Notes: a model not told the origin generated them from the sequence alone. Numbered from the stretch's first letter, positions 1-6,537 are shown. The stretch: 19,705 nucleotides of DNA from Woeseia sp037968755 (GCA_037968755.1 JBBKWB010000022.1:1-19705); one strand, 5' to 3'. Numbers and translations are program-made.

Positions 1-14
1 TTCGTCCCGCCCTA

Positions 15-28
15 GTTTAGTGGACACC
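15..28 (+). repeat. Left terminal inverted repeat of the IS3-family element
   Basis: GTTTAGTGGACACC matches the reverse complement of 1222-1235 at 11 of 14 positions. It lies 36 bases upstream of the orfA start, the usual place for the left end. Confidence 0.7.
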
Positions 29-64
29 TTTAAATGTGCACAATAGTGTGCGAGGAGGTGTCGT

Positions 65-358
65 ATGCCAAAGAAAAAGTATCGACGGTATAGCCCCGAG
101 TTCAAGCGTCACGCATTGAAGCGATCCAGCGAAGACGGGGTCACGGACAGGGACGTCTGTAAGGATATTGGGATCAGCGAACGACAGTTGAGACGCTGGC
201 GAGACCAGTACCGGCTGCTGGGTGATCAGGCGTTTCCAGGTCAGGGCAAGCAACGCGATGAGGAGATCGCCGAACTTAAGCGCAAGCTCGCAAAGGCAGA
301 ACAGGAAAGGGATTTTTTAAAAGATGCGGCGGTTTTCTTTGCCAAGGAGTCGAAGTGA
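65..358 (+). CDS. IS3-family transposase OrfA (helix-turn-helix protein)
   Basis: This 97-residue protein is the DNA-binding half of the transposase, which recognises the element ends and, in this family, also represses transposition. Residues 8-50 form the transposase_8 helix-turn-helix (RRYSPEFKRHAL, then DVCKDIGISERQLRRWRDQY). Residues 65-90 form a leucine-zipper-like coiled coil (EEIAELKRKLAKAEQERDFL) used for multimerisation. The C-terminus AAVFFAKESK is typical of this IS3 group. The ATG is preceded by a strong GAGGAGG Shine-Dalgarno about seven bases away. The stop overlaps the orfB GTG by four bases (GTGA), so both frameshifting and translational coupling could make OrfB. Confidence 0.93.
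   Translation: MPKKKYRRYSPEFKRHALKRSSEDGVTDRDVCKDIGISERQLRRWRDQYRLLGDQAFPGQGKQRDEEIAELKRKLAKAEQERDFLKDAAVFFAKESK
313..319 (+). promoter_or_regulatory. Programmed -1 frameshift heptamer T TTT TTA in orfA
   Basis: In the orfA frame the codons read GAT TTT TTA AAA GAT, giving the classical X XXY YYZ slippery heptamer T TTT TTA. A -1 slip moves ribosomes into the orfB frame, which stays open from here through the orfB GTG at 355. IS3-family elements make their active OrfAB transposase this way. The position near codon 84 of orfA, just after the zipper, fits. I did not find an obvious downstream pseudoknot by eye. Confidence 0.6.
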
Positions 359-1233
359 GATACGCGTGTATCGATCGACGCCGCAATCAATATCCGGTGA
401 GGATGATGTGCCGTTTGCTGCAGGTTTCGCACAGTGGCTACTACGCGTGGCGGGTGCGGCCTGAGAGTCGCCGGGCCAAGACGGATCGCGAGCTGATCGA
501 GCGGATTCGGCAGATCCACGCCGACAGCGACGGGGTCTACGGGGCGGCAAAGATCTGCGCTGAGCTGAACGAACAGGGCTGCCCCTGTGGCCGCCACAAG
601 GTGGCTCGTTTGATGCGCCAAGCCGGCCTCAGGGGATGTCCGAAGCCAAAGTTTAAGGTCACAACACAACGTGACCCGAGTCACCCGGTTGCGGACAACC
701 TGCTTGAACAAGACTTCACGGCCGCCGGCCCGAACGAGCGTTGGGCGTCTGACATCACGTACATCTCGACGCGCCAGGGTTGGTTGTATCTTGCGGTGGT
801 AATGGATCTTTACTCGCGTCGTATTGTGGGCTGGTCGATGAGTCGATGGATCAGTCGGCACCTGGTGATCGATGCATTGAACATGGCGATTGGCCAGCGC
901 TGTCCTGAGGGAGTCCTGCTGCATCATTCTGATCGCGGCAGCCAGTATACGAGCGATGACTTTCGTGACGAGCTCAACGCGCACGGCATTCAATGCAGCA
1001 TGAGTGCACGCGGAAACTGCTACGACAATGCCGTCATTGAAAGCTTCTTCGGGCTACTCAAACGCGAGCGAGTGAATCGAAGGTATTACCTAACACGAGA
1101 TGACGCCAAGCAAGACATCTTTGATTACATCGAGTGTTTCTATAATCGAAAGCGACGACACGGCTATCTTGGTAATATAAGTCCGGCTGCTTTCGAGGAG
1201 CGTGCCAATGTTCAATTACATGTGGTCCATTAA
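355..1233 (+). CDS. IS3-family transposase OrfB (DDE integrase core)
   Basis: OrfB is the catalytic half of the IS3 transposase, which moves the element by a copy-out, paste-in route through a circular intermediate. It has 292 residues, the usual length. Residues about 45-95 hold the HTH_21 region, and 125-285 the RNase H-like integrase core. The acidic triad is complete: D133 (RWASDITYI), D193 (HHSDRGSQY) and E229 (YDNAVIESFFGLLKRE). D193 and E229 are separated by 35 residues, the canonical DD(35)E spacing. The annotated start is a GTG overlapping the orfA stop; in vivo the main product is probably the frameshifted OrfAB. The stop at 1231-1233 lies inside the right inverted repeat, as is common in this family. 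Confidence 0.95.
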   Translation: MRYACIDRRRNQYPVRMMCRLLQVSHSGYYAWRVRPESRRAKTDRELIERIRQIHADSDGVYGAAKICAELNEQGCPCGRHKVARLMRQAGLRGCPKPKFKVTTQRDPSHPVADNLLEQDFTAAGPNERWASDITYISTRQGWLYLAVVMDLYSRRIVGWSMSRWISRHLVIDALNMAIGQRCPEGVLLHHSDRGSQYTSDDFRDELNAHGIQCSMSARGNCYDNAVIESFFGLLKRERVNRRYYLTRDDAKQDIFDYIECFYNRKRRHGYLGNISPAAFEERANVQLHVVH

Positions 1234-1800
1234 ACCGGGGTCGAACCACATGACTGCGAAGGGCCAGTCCCATTCCTTTATGATCTCTACCGATGGTGGA
1301 GCGTGTCGAGCGAATTGCTCGTGCCACGGGACTACGAGCGTCATCGCTTTCCTTTTCCGCCTGAGCTTTAGTTTCGCGCTGAGCAATGCTGCGGCAGCTT
1401 TTCTCGAATGCTCGGCAACTACTGACTCCAAGAATTTTTCGTCAGGCTCAACCACTTCGACAGATTCGATTTGATCCCATGGAATTTGAACGCATGGGCC
1501 GATTTTGTCTTTCTTCTTCACTCTGCAAACGGTTATGCCATCATCGTCCGCGTAGCTCTTGGCCGCAGACATGTCGTCCAAGTCCGAAGAGCCAAACAGG
1601 CCGCCGCTCATAGGCATTTGATCTGGCCTCGCTCCTACCTTTGAGTAGTCTTGCTCCAGTGCGGACCATAATGCATCTTTGCTGTCTGAATGGAAGTACG
1701 CCAGCACCAGCGCAACTAGCACGTAAAAGGAGAACACATACTTGAACGTATAGAGCGCGTAGTCGTTATCTTCGAAGAAAAGAACCATACCGCCATACAT
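1216..1800 (-). CDS. Two-helix membrane protein, 3' end truncated by the IS
   Basis: I do not recognise a family. The ORF from the ATG at 1800 gives 194 residues, but the frame stays open upstream. An extended start at a CTG (1852-1854) would add LIRRFTIYLVGFSILIGA, which completes a first membrane helix and sits eight bases after a good GAGAGGAA Shine-Dalgarno. A second helix follows (FKYVFSFYVLVALVLAYF). The remainder looks cytosolic: an acidic stretch, then IPWDQIESVEVVEPDEKF, a basic helix rich in K and R (SAKLKLRRKRKAM), and a tryptophan-rich end. The last residues (GLMDHM) and the TAA stop come from the IS right end, so the native C-terminus is missing. The gene may be non-functional. 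It is the first of a run of minus-strand genes. Confidence 0.6.
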   Translation of the reverse strand: MYGGMVLFFEDNDYALYTFKYVFSFYVLVALVLAYFHSDSKDALWSALEQDYSKVGARPDQMPMSGGLFGSSDLDDMSAAKSYADDDGITVCRVKKKDKIGPCVQIPWDQIESVEVVEPDEKFLESVVAEHSRKAAAALLSAKLKLRRKRKAMTLVVPWHEQFARHAPPSVEIIKEWDWPFAVMWFDPGLMDHM

Positions 1801-1909
1801 CGCCCCAATAAGAATTGAAAACCCTACAAGGTAGATTGTGAATCGGCGAATCAGATTAGTTTCCTCTCAGCAATCTACCGGCGCAGCCGGGATTTCGAAT
1901 AGCTGTTGC

Positions 1910-2100
1910 GAATGACCGGAATGGGTCACGAGCCGACATTCTACCTCAGATTCTTCGATGGGCGGTTATACGACGTGAAGCAGCCGCTCAAAGATGTTTC
2001 CGCGGTAACGCCCACTTCAAACGGCAGCTCTTGTGGAGAGCAGTCGCTCGTTTATCTTCCTGGCGACCGACGGCAATCGGCCAAAAGCGGCCATCCGCGG
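1910..2100. repeat. Dispersed intergenic repeat, copy 1 (subfamily A)
   Basis: This spacer ends a few bases from the stop of the gene at 2106-2714. It has a left module (TGACCGGAATGGGTCACGA, 1913-1931), an imperfect hairpin (GGGCGG...AAGCAGCCGCTC, 1960-1989), a block starting GATGTTTCCGCGGTAACGCC at 1993, and a right module (GCGACCGACGG...CGGCCAAAAGCGG, 2063-2090). The block at 1993-2046 matches 4875-4928 in copy 4 with about four differences. The hairpin is inverted relative to copies 2, 4 and 6. Confidence 0.7.
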
Positions 2101-2105
2101 TATGC

Positions 2106-2714
2106 CTATTTCAGCTGGATCTCACCTGACTCAATATCGTGCGAACCTGGGCCAATCCAGATGCAAAGACCGTCTCGCATCTTCAGGTAAGCATCGCTCA
2201 AAATTGGTCTACTCCGATGCTTGGCAACAGCCAGCCGGTTGCTTATGTGATAACGGACCTTTCGAGAGACTCTCTCCAGCTCTTTCCAGTTCACCGCTTC
2301 CAGCATCGCGTCGGGAAACGACGAACGTTGCCACGCTCCTTTTTCGCTCCAGTGGCCTATATCGCTCCAATCAAGCGGACTACCTTCGATATCCTTGATG
2401 CCACCTTCTTGCAAGCTAATGACGCCCGGCTGGGCGATCTTGTAGCGGAACCCGCCCCCCGCAGATTCGTTGAGTTTGTACTTTTGTATTACTGGGCCAG
2501 AGGTCACGGACGGCGAGATCAGCGCTAGATAAAGAAGTCCGTGTGATGCTTCTGCTGGGTTTTCCGAGTCGAAACTTTGCAGATTCGCGAAGCAACGCAA
2601 TTCCTCGTTAACTCGCGAGTACGGCTCGAAAACTTGGCAGTCGGTCTCCTCGTATACGAATCGCACGATTTCTCTATGATCATTCGGGGTCGCGTAAAAC
2701 TGCAAAGAAGCCAA
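2106..2714 (-). CDS. Hypothetical soluble protein, 202 residues
   Basis: I do not recognise a characterised family. The product has no signal peptide or membrane segment and looks like a compact, mixed alpha/beta cytosolic protein. The N-terminus is LQFYATPNDHREIVRFVYEE, the middle is glycine-rich (ESAGGGFRYKIAQPGVISLQ), and the C-terminal half carries aromatic and basic residues (SDIGHWSEKGAWQRSSF, RVSRKVRYHISNRLAV). The start is TTG at 2712-2714, supported by an AGGAAT Shine-Dalgarno (reverse complement of 2721-2726) about six to eight bases upstream; no ATG fits better. The TAG stop is directly followed by repeat copy 1, and repeat copy 2 lies just upstream of the gene, giving a gene-plus-spacer unit. 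Stand-alone small proteins of this kind are common in cassette and accessory arrays. Confidence 0.65.
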   Translation of the reverse strand: MASLQFYATPNDHREIVRFVYEETDCQVFEPYSRVNEELRCFANLQSFDSENPAEASHGLLYLALISPSVTSGPVIQKYKLNESAGGGFRYKIAQPGVISLQEGGIKDIEGSPLDWSDIGHWSEKGAWQRSSFPDAMLEAVNWKELERVSRKVRYHISNRLAVAKHRSRPILSDAYLKMRDGLCIWIGPGSHDIESGEIQLK

Positions 2715-2751
2715 TCGGTAATTCCTAAAAAGAAATTGACTGGAGATACCT

Positions 2752-2880
2752 GAGTGACCGCAATGGGTCAGTAGCAGTCTGGCAGAAGTTTAACACCTGG
2801 GCGGCTGCTTCCGAGTGCATACCAGCCGCTCGTTTAATTCAATCGCGACCGTCTCAGAACGGCCACAAGGAGACAGTCAG
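2752..2880. repeat. Dispersed intergenic repeat, copy 2 (subfamily B), attC-like core
   Basis: The copy runs from a left module (TGACCGCAATGGGTCAGTAG, 2754-2773) through a structured core to a right module (GACCGTCTCAGAACGGCCA, 2848-2866). In the core, GTTTAAC (2788-2794) and GTTTAAT (2832-2838) can pair around a perfect GCGGCTG/CAGCCGC stem (2801-2807 with 2823-2829). On the minus strand the distal arm reads GTTAAAC, which fits the integron core consensus GTTRRRY. The copy ends nine bases from the stop of the gene at 2889. Confidence 0.75.
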
Positions 2881-2888
2881 CGATTCCA

Positions 2889-3221
2889 CTACGACAGAGT
2901 CTTCTCCAACAAGAGGCTCTCAGCAGCCTGAAATAGTTCATCATGCGTCGAGTGATCCGTGACTGGTTCTTCGGCGACTAGTTGCCAGTCTCTCGGCGCC
3001 TGTGAATCAGCAACCTCGCATTGGTACACAGAAATTACGAACTCCTTCCCGTCCCACTGAAGCAGCGCTCTACGGTGCCTTACGCCTACCTCAATCGTCC
3101 AGCTTCCGAAGTGCAGTAGGTCGTAAGCAACGCCATATATCGCGATTCCAGACTTGCTCAATGATTTCGAAAATGTGGCAAGTGCCGACATGAAACTTAC
3201 TGACGATTCGGCATCATCCAT
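2889..3221 (-). CDS. Hypothetical small soluble protein, 110 residues
   Basis: I do not recognise a family. The product is a short cytosolic protein with no signal peptide. It begins MDDAESSVSFMSALATFSKS, continues with a likely helix and beta strands (GIAIYGVAYDLLHFGSWTIE, then RALLQWDGKEFVISVYQ), and ends in an acidic helix (THDELFQAAESLLLEKTLS). I placed the start at the ATG of 3219-3221, with AAAGG about seven bases upstream. The same frame could also begin at a TTG at 3246-3248, nine residues earlier, but that codon sits at the edge of repeat copy 3 and has no better ribosome site. The stop lies nine bases from copy 2, so the gene is flanked on both sides by the repeat family. Confidence 0.6.
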   Translation of the reverse strand: MDDAESSVSFMSALATFSKSLSKSGIAIYGVAYDLLHFGSWTIEVGVRHRRALLQWDGKEFVISVYQCEVADSQAPRDWQLVAEEPVTDHSTHDELFQAAESLLLEKTLS

Positions 3222-3248
3222 GTTGGTACCTTTATCGAAGTGCGGCAA

Positions 3249-3345
3249 AAGCGACCGTCCGGAAAGGGTCAGCAGCAGCCTGCCAATAGTTTAACACCGA
3301 GGCGGCCGTATGCCCGGCTGGTATTGAGGGTGAAGCGAACAGCGT
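3249..3345. repeat. Dispersed intergenic repeat, copy 3 (subfamily B, shortened)
   Basis: The left part (GGGTCAGCAGCAGCCTGCC, 3267-3285, then AGTTTAACACC, 3288-3298) matches 2766-2797 of copy 2 closely and carries a GTTTAAC arm at 3289-3295. The hairpin is altered (GGCGGCCGTATGCCCGGCTGG). It is followed by CGGCTGGTATTGAGGGT (3315-3331), an exact 17-base match to copy 7 (8559-8575). The second pairing arm and the right module are missing. Between this copy and the glutaminase stop lie about 190 further bases. Confidence 0.65.
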
Positions 3346-3415
3346 CATTGGCAAGTACCACCCCCTGCAAGCCGCAGTACGACAACGTCATAGACTCAGC
3401 CCAGCTAAGACGTCT

Positions 3416-3589
3416 ATGGTCATGCTTCTTGTCGTCGATTTGAACGAGGAGCACTACAATGGCCAAGTCGAATCCACCGATCACCAAAGGACGGCGATGA
3501 TGGAGCGGATACAGACAAACGTATCCGATCGACTAAAAAATGGACAGTTTCGACTTAGAAGTGAATTGCTCCAAGGCCACCATCCCTAA
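3416..3589 (+). CDS. Possible small ORF or gene remnant, 57 residues
   Basis: This plus-strand frame lies between repeat copy 3 and the glutaminase and overlaps the glutaminase 3' end by 57 bases, in convergent orientation. The peptide begins MVMLLVVDLNEEHYNGQ and continues with a hydrophilic, protein-like composition (TDHQRTAMMERIQTNVSDRL). The ribosome site before the ATG is weak. A second plus-strand start in the same stretch (ATG at 3459) has an excellent GAGGAG site but stops after 13 residues (MAKSNPPITKGRR). I cannot tell a small protein from a decayed gene or chance. It is the only non-repeat content I see in the 3346-3532 spacer. Confidence 0.2.
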   Translation: MVMLLVVDLNEEHYNGQVESTDHQRTAMMERIQTNVSDRLKNGQFRLRSELLQGHHP

Positions 3590-4447
3590 TAGCGAGTTTC
3601 CTTTTTTATTCAATCCTGGGGACCAAGTTGCAATTACAAACTGGTTTGGAAGCAATGCAACAATACCGCCACCAACACCACTTTTCCCTGGCAAGCCAAC
3701 TTCAAATGCGAATTCCCCGGCCTCATCATAAAAACCACAAGTAAGCATAACGGCATTGATACGCTTTGCCTGGCTTTCAGTAATATGTACCTTCTCGAAT
3801 AAACATTTCCCTTTATTGGCGAATAGATAAAACGCTCTTGAAAGCTGCAGGCAACTCATTTCTATGGAACATTGATGGAAATAGAAATCTAGAACGTCGT
3901 CAACACTATTTTCAAGGTTATTGAACGATTTTAGAAGATTGGCTGCCGCAAAATTTTTGTAGCCTGTTCTTCTTTCAGATTGAGCGACCTGTTCGTTGTA
4001 ACTGACGGCATTATCGCCAGTCAGGTCTCTTACAAAGTTTAGAAAGTCAATTTTCGGATCGTCTAAATGAGAGAGCAAAATATCTGAGATAACAATAGCC
4101 CCAGAATTGATCAAAGGATTTCGAGGAATACCATTTTCTAATTCTAAAAGTGATAACTGATTAAACGGATTTCCTGAAGGCTCAACGTCCACACGTTTCC
4201 AAACATCGTTTCCTTCAAATGACATAGCTTTGGCCAGCGCTAGTACTTTTGAAATACTCTGAATAGAAAATGGCATATTGTAATCGCCAACTCCATATTC
4301 ATACCCCCTTGACGATCTTAAATGAATGCCAAAATGATTCTTATCAATCTTGGCTAGTTCAGGTATGTATGAAGCTACAATACCTTTATCTGTTGCAGCC
4401 AAAGCATCTTGGTAAATAGCATCTAATATGGCTTGGTTATTACGCAT
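3533..4447 (-). CDS. glsA: Glutaminase (serine-dependent beta-lactamase-fold family)
   Basis: The enzyme hydrolyses L-glutamine to glutamate and ammonia (EC 3.5.1.2) in the cytosol. It has 304 residues, full length for the bacterial glutaminase family (E. coli YbaS and YneH are about 310). The catalytic serine and lysine lie in the conserved QSISK motif (S64, K67). Other family landmarks are HFGIHL near 38-43, NPLINSGAIV at 110-119, and a glycine-rich GLPGKSGVGGGI near the C-terminus. The natural LSIF ending suggests an intact protein. AGAAG precedes the ATG at 4445-4447. The coding sequence is visibly more AT-rich than its neighbours, with many A- or T-ending codons, so recent transfer is likely. 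In enteric bacteria glutaminase can support acid resistance through ammonia; no antiporter gene is adjacent here. Confidence 0.93.
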   Translation of the reverse strand: MRNNQAILDAIYQDALAATDKGIVASYIPELAKIDKNHFGIHLRSSRGYEYGVGDYNMPFSIQSISKVLALAKAMSFEGNDVWKRVDVEPSGNPFNQLSLLELENGIPRNPLINSGAIVISDILLSHLDDPKIDFLNFVRDLTGDNAVSYNEQVAQSERRTGYKNFAAANLLKSFNNLENSVDDVLDFYFHQCSIEMSCLQLSRAFYLFANKGKCLFEKVHITESQAKRINAVMLTCGFYDEAGEFAFEVGLPGKSGVGGGIVALLPNQFVIATWSPGLNKKGNSLLGMVALEQFTSKSKLSIF

Positions 4448-4699
4448 ATTCTTCTACGTAAAAGAATAGTTTTAAGACGGTAACTGGAATTATCTTTTTC
4501 ATAGTCATTTACCTATCCATGATCTTATTTATCAAGTGCCACTTTGTACCGCCCCGGGGTTCACCGGAGAGTTCATGGTTTGATTCAGGCAGCCATTTCC
4601 TGACCTTGCTATTGATGATACAACCTTCACCTTCAGAGTTTCGCGAGACGATCTTGCCTTAATTGGAATCACCGGTGTTGCTCTATGCGGCAGATATTT
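4448..4699. other. Spacer with short open stretches, possible gene remnant
   Basis: This stretch upstream of the glutaminase carries no gene I can support. Two overlapping minus-strand frames are open for about 45-50 codons without a good start. One ends EPRGGTKWHLINKIMDR, the other ends NSPVNPGAVQSGT. They read like decayed coding sequence rather than designed spacer, but I recognise neither. The upstream region of the glutaminase should hold its promoter; I see no clear -35/-10 pair. Confidence 0.25.
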
Positions 4700-4985
4700 A
4701 GGCCAATCAGGGTGTGGTACTTCGACAAAAACAGTCTGTCACCTGGACGGCTGCTGTCGAATGCATACCAGCCGCTCTTGCAGTTCGGTCCCGAGCGACA
4801 CAGTTCGGCCAGGAGCAGCCGGTGCTCCTCCACATGGAGCTGGCTATTCGCGAAACTTAAAGTGAATTCTAGAGGATGTTTCCGCGGTAACGCCTACTTC
4901 GAACGGCGGCTCTTGTGGAGAGCAGTCGTTCGGTCGTTTTCCTGGAGACCGTCTCAGAACGGCCACAAGCGGACGGTCAATCAGA
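4700..4985. repeat. Dispersed intergenic repeat, copy 4 (chimeric, longest)
   Basis: The first part is subfamily B: CACCTGGACGGCTGC, then a loop and GCATACCAGCCGCTC (hairpin about 4740-4780). After an inserted stretch that contains its own short hairpins (GGAGCAGCCGGTGCTCC region, about 4811-4830), the copy switches to the subfamily A block GATGTTTCCGCGGTAACGCC at 4875. It ends in the right module GACCGTCTCAGAACGGCCACAAG...GGACGGTC (4947-4979), an inverted repeat whose ends GACCGTC and GACGGTC can pair. The right module is identical to copy 2 over 23 bases. The stop of the dehydrogenase gene lies at 5059. Confidence 0.7.
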
Positions 4986-5058
4986 CTGAACGGCATTTTG
5001 CTGAGCAATCGCCCATGAATAGGCGCAGCATCAAGTGACTAGCCGGGAGTGCGCCTTG

Positions 5059-6114
5059 CTATTCCTGGTTATCAGCACCCGCTCGCGCCATCCAGGGCCC
5101 CAGAGCCTCCATCAAGGCATCGAACCCGCTTTCAGACACCATCGACTTTTCGCCGCTGCCGTAGGGCCACATGAGATCAACAAGATTTCGCATCTCTTCC
5201 TGATCGTAACTGTGCTCATGCGAGCCATTGAACTGCAGCAACTCGGCCATACCGGCCGCAATCGTCAGGCCGGCCTCGAACTGCTCGGGAACGATCATGT
5301 ATCGGTACCGAGGAGACTCCTCAAACAACGCGCGAGAGATCGCCTTTGCAACGGCGAGAGGCGGCGTGCCCTCGCTGGTAAGACCCACCTCAAGTCGTTT
5401 CTTGCAGCTTTCAAGCATTGACTGGCGACTCTCTTCCCACAGGCCCCAGTTGTCAGTATCGGCATTCGCGATACGGCGCTTACAGCGTGTCAGCCCGATC
5501 TCGGACGCAAAGTTCCCCGGATTGACCGCCGCGACATGGACGCCGAACGGCTCCATCTCTGTTGCAAGCGAATCCGTCATTGCCTCTACAGCATGCTTGC
5601 TCGCGGCGTACATGCCATAGTTCGGCCCGGCCAGGATGCCGGAGATGGAACTGATATTAATGATTCGACCTTTGGACGCCATGACGAGCGGCGCAAACGC
5701 CTTGGTTACTCGGTAAACACCAAAGACATTAACATCGAAGAGGAACTGCAGTTCGTCTTCTCTGGCGGCAACCAGGGGCGCAACGACGTTAACGCCTGCG
5801 TTATTCACAAGGCCCCACAGCCCACGACCTTCCCGTTCGATCAGCGCAACTGCCGCATCGATTTGGTCCTGCTTCGTCACATCAAGGCGCACCGCCATGA
5901 TGTTTTCGATCGCATTAAGCTCGGCCATGTCAGCGTCTTTTCGGGCACCGGCGTAAACAAAGTAACCCTGCTCGGCCAGCAATTCGGCGGCTGCGCGTCC
6001 GATTCCACTGGTCGCACCGGTAATCAGGATGGCTTTCTTTTCGTGACCGTCTGCATCGGCGGAAGTTGGAAGCACTAAAAGCAACGCTAACAGGACGACA
6101 AATAGACTTCTCAT
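5059..6114 (-). CDS. Short-chain dehydrogenase/reductase with a signal peptide
   Basis: The product is an SDR-family NAD(P)-dependent oxidoreductase of 351 residues; its substrate is unknown. The Rossmann signature TGATSGIG spans 32-39, NNAG is at 104-107, and the catalytic set is N129, S156, Y169 and K173 (YAASK). I set the start at the ATG of 6112-6114, which has GGAGA six bases upstream; the frame is open further but that part overlaps the next gene. With this start the protein opens with a clear Sec signal (MRSLFVVLLALLLVLPTSADA, cut near residue 21), unusual for a cofactor-dependent SDR and suggesting export or membrane tethering. The C-terminal 90 residues after the SDR core are longer than in minimal SDRs. 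It lies 70 bases after the NTF2-like lipoprotein gene and may share its transcript. Confidence 0.9.
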   Translation of the reverse strand: MRSLFVVLLALLLVLPTSADADGHEKKAILITGATSGIGRAAAELLAEQGYFVYAGARKDADMAELNAIENIMAVRLDVTKQDQIDAAVALIEREGRGLWGLVNNAGVNVVAPLVAAREDELQFLFDVNVFGVYRVTKAFAPLVMASKGRIINISSISGILAGPNYGMYAASKHAVEAMTDSLATEMEPFGVHVAAVNPGNFASEIGLTRCKRRIANADTDNWGLWEESRQSMLESCKKRLEVGLTSEGTPPLAVAKAISRALFEESPRYRYMIVPEQFEAGLTIAAGMAELLQFNGSHEHSYDQEEMRNLVDLMWPYGSGEKSMVSESGFDALMEALGPWMARAGADNQE

Positions 6115-6184
6115 TACGATCTCCAGATGGGCTCTAACTGAAATGGCGAAACCGAAATTCTGGCGCGGTTTCGACCGCAGATCA

Positions 6185-6505
6185 CTAGCCGGTAGTAATG
6201 CCGCCGACGCGATCGGAGCCATCGACACGGATAGTGAGGCTCGGGCCATGACCTTCCTCAAACATGTGCTCGTAGTTTTCCCGGATTTCTTCGCGCGAAA
6301 CCACAACTGCTTCGGCGTCTCCGGACTGAAAGTACATAAAAGCGCCATCGGACCAATGAGCCATTGCCGCTTCAATATTTTGGCTGTTGATGGCATCCGC
6401 AAATGATTCGCTGGCATCTGGCGGCGGCCCAGAACTGATCTTCGTCGAAGCGCACCCGAAGAGCGAAACAACAAGGAAAACAAGTATTCGTTGTAGAGTG
6501 TTCAT
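6185..6505 (-). CDS. Short NTF2/SnoaL-like lipoprotein, probably truncated
   Basis: From the ATG at 6503-6505 the product is 106 residues. It begins with a lipoprotein signal, MNTLQRILVFLVVSLFGC, where LFGC is a lipobox and the cysteine (18) would be lipidated. The mature part (ESFADAINSQNIEAAMAHWS, then VSREEIRENYEHMFEEG) matches the first helices and strands of the SnoaL/NTF2-like fold. Members usually continue for another 40-60 residues with the large beta sheet, but this frame stops after RVDGSDRVGGITTG. No family-like continuation is evident in the other frames before the dehydrogenase start, so the gene seems 3'-truncated rather than simply frameshifted. The ribosome site is weak. An upstream in-frame start 17 residues earlier would hide the signal peptide, so I rejected it. 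Confidence 0.6.
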   Translation of the reverse strand: MNTLQRILVFLVVSLFGCASTKISSGPPPDASESFADAINSQNIEAAMAHWSDGAFMYFQSGDAEAVVVSREEIRENYEHMFEEGHGPSLTIRVDGSDRVGGITTG

Positions 6506-6537
6506 AATTACCAAGGAGCCAAGTTCTCCGATTTGCG

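Larger units (their letters stand above)
12..1238 (+). mobile_element. IS3-family insertion sequence, apparently complete
   Basis: The element is about 1.23 kb, typical of the IS3 family, with two overlapping reading frames (orfA, orfB) on the plus strand between imperfect inverted ends. The left end reads GTTTAGTGGACACC (15-28) and the right end, on the reverse strand, GTTTAATGGACCAC (1222-1235); 11 of 14 positions match and the similarity fades outward, so the exact termini are uncertain by a few bases. No convincing target-site duplication is visible, and only about 11 bases of left flank are present. All catalytic residues are intact and no frameshift lies inside either frame, so the element may be active. 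Its right end truncates the minus-strand gene at 1216-1800. Confidence 0.9.

Noticed and set aside
241..993. Long minus-strand open frame of 250 codons within the IS
   Set aside because: It lies opposite orfA and orfB, which have full transposase motifs; the peptide has no recognisable features and no ribosome site.
6115..6483. N-terminal extension of the dehydrogenase frame to 474 residues
   Set aside because: The extra 123 residues overlap the lipoprotein gene in another frame, have no domain-like features and would bury the signal peptide; the ATG at 6114 has a good ribosome site.
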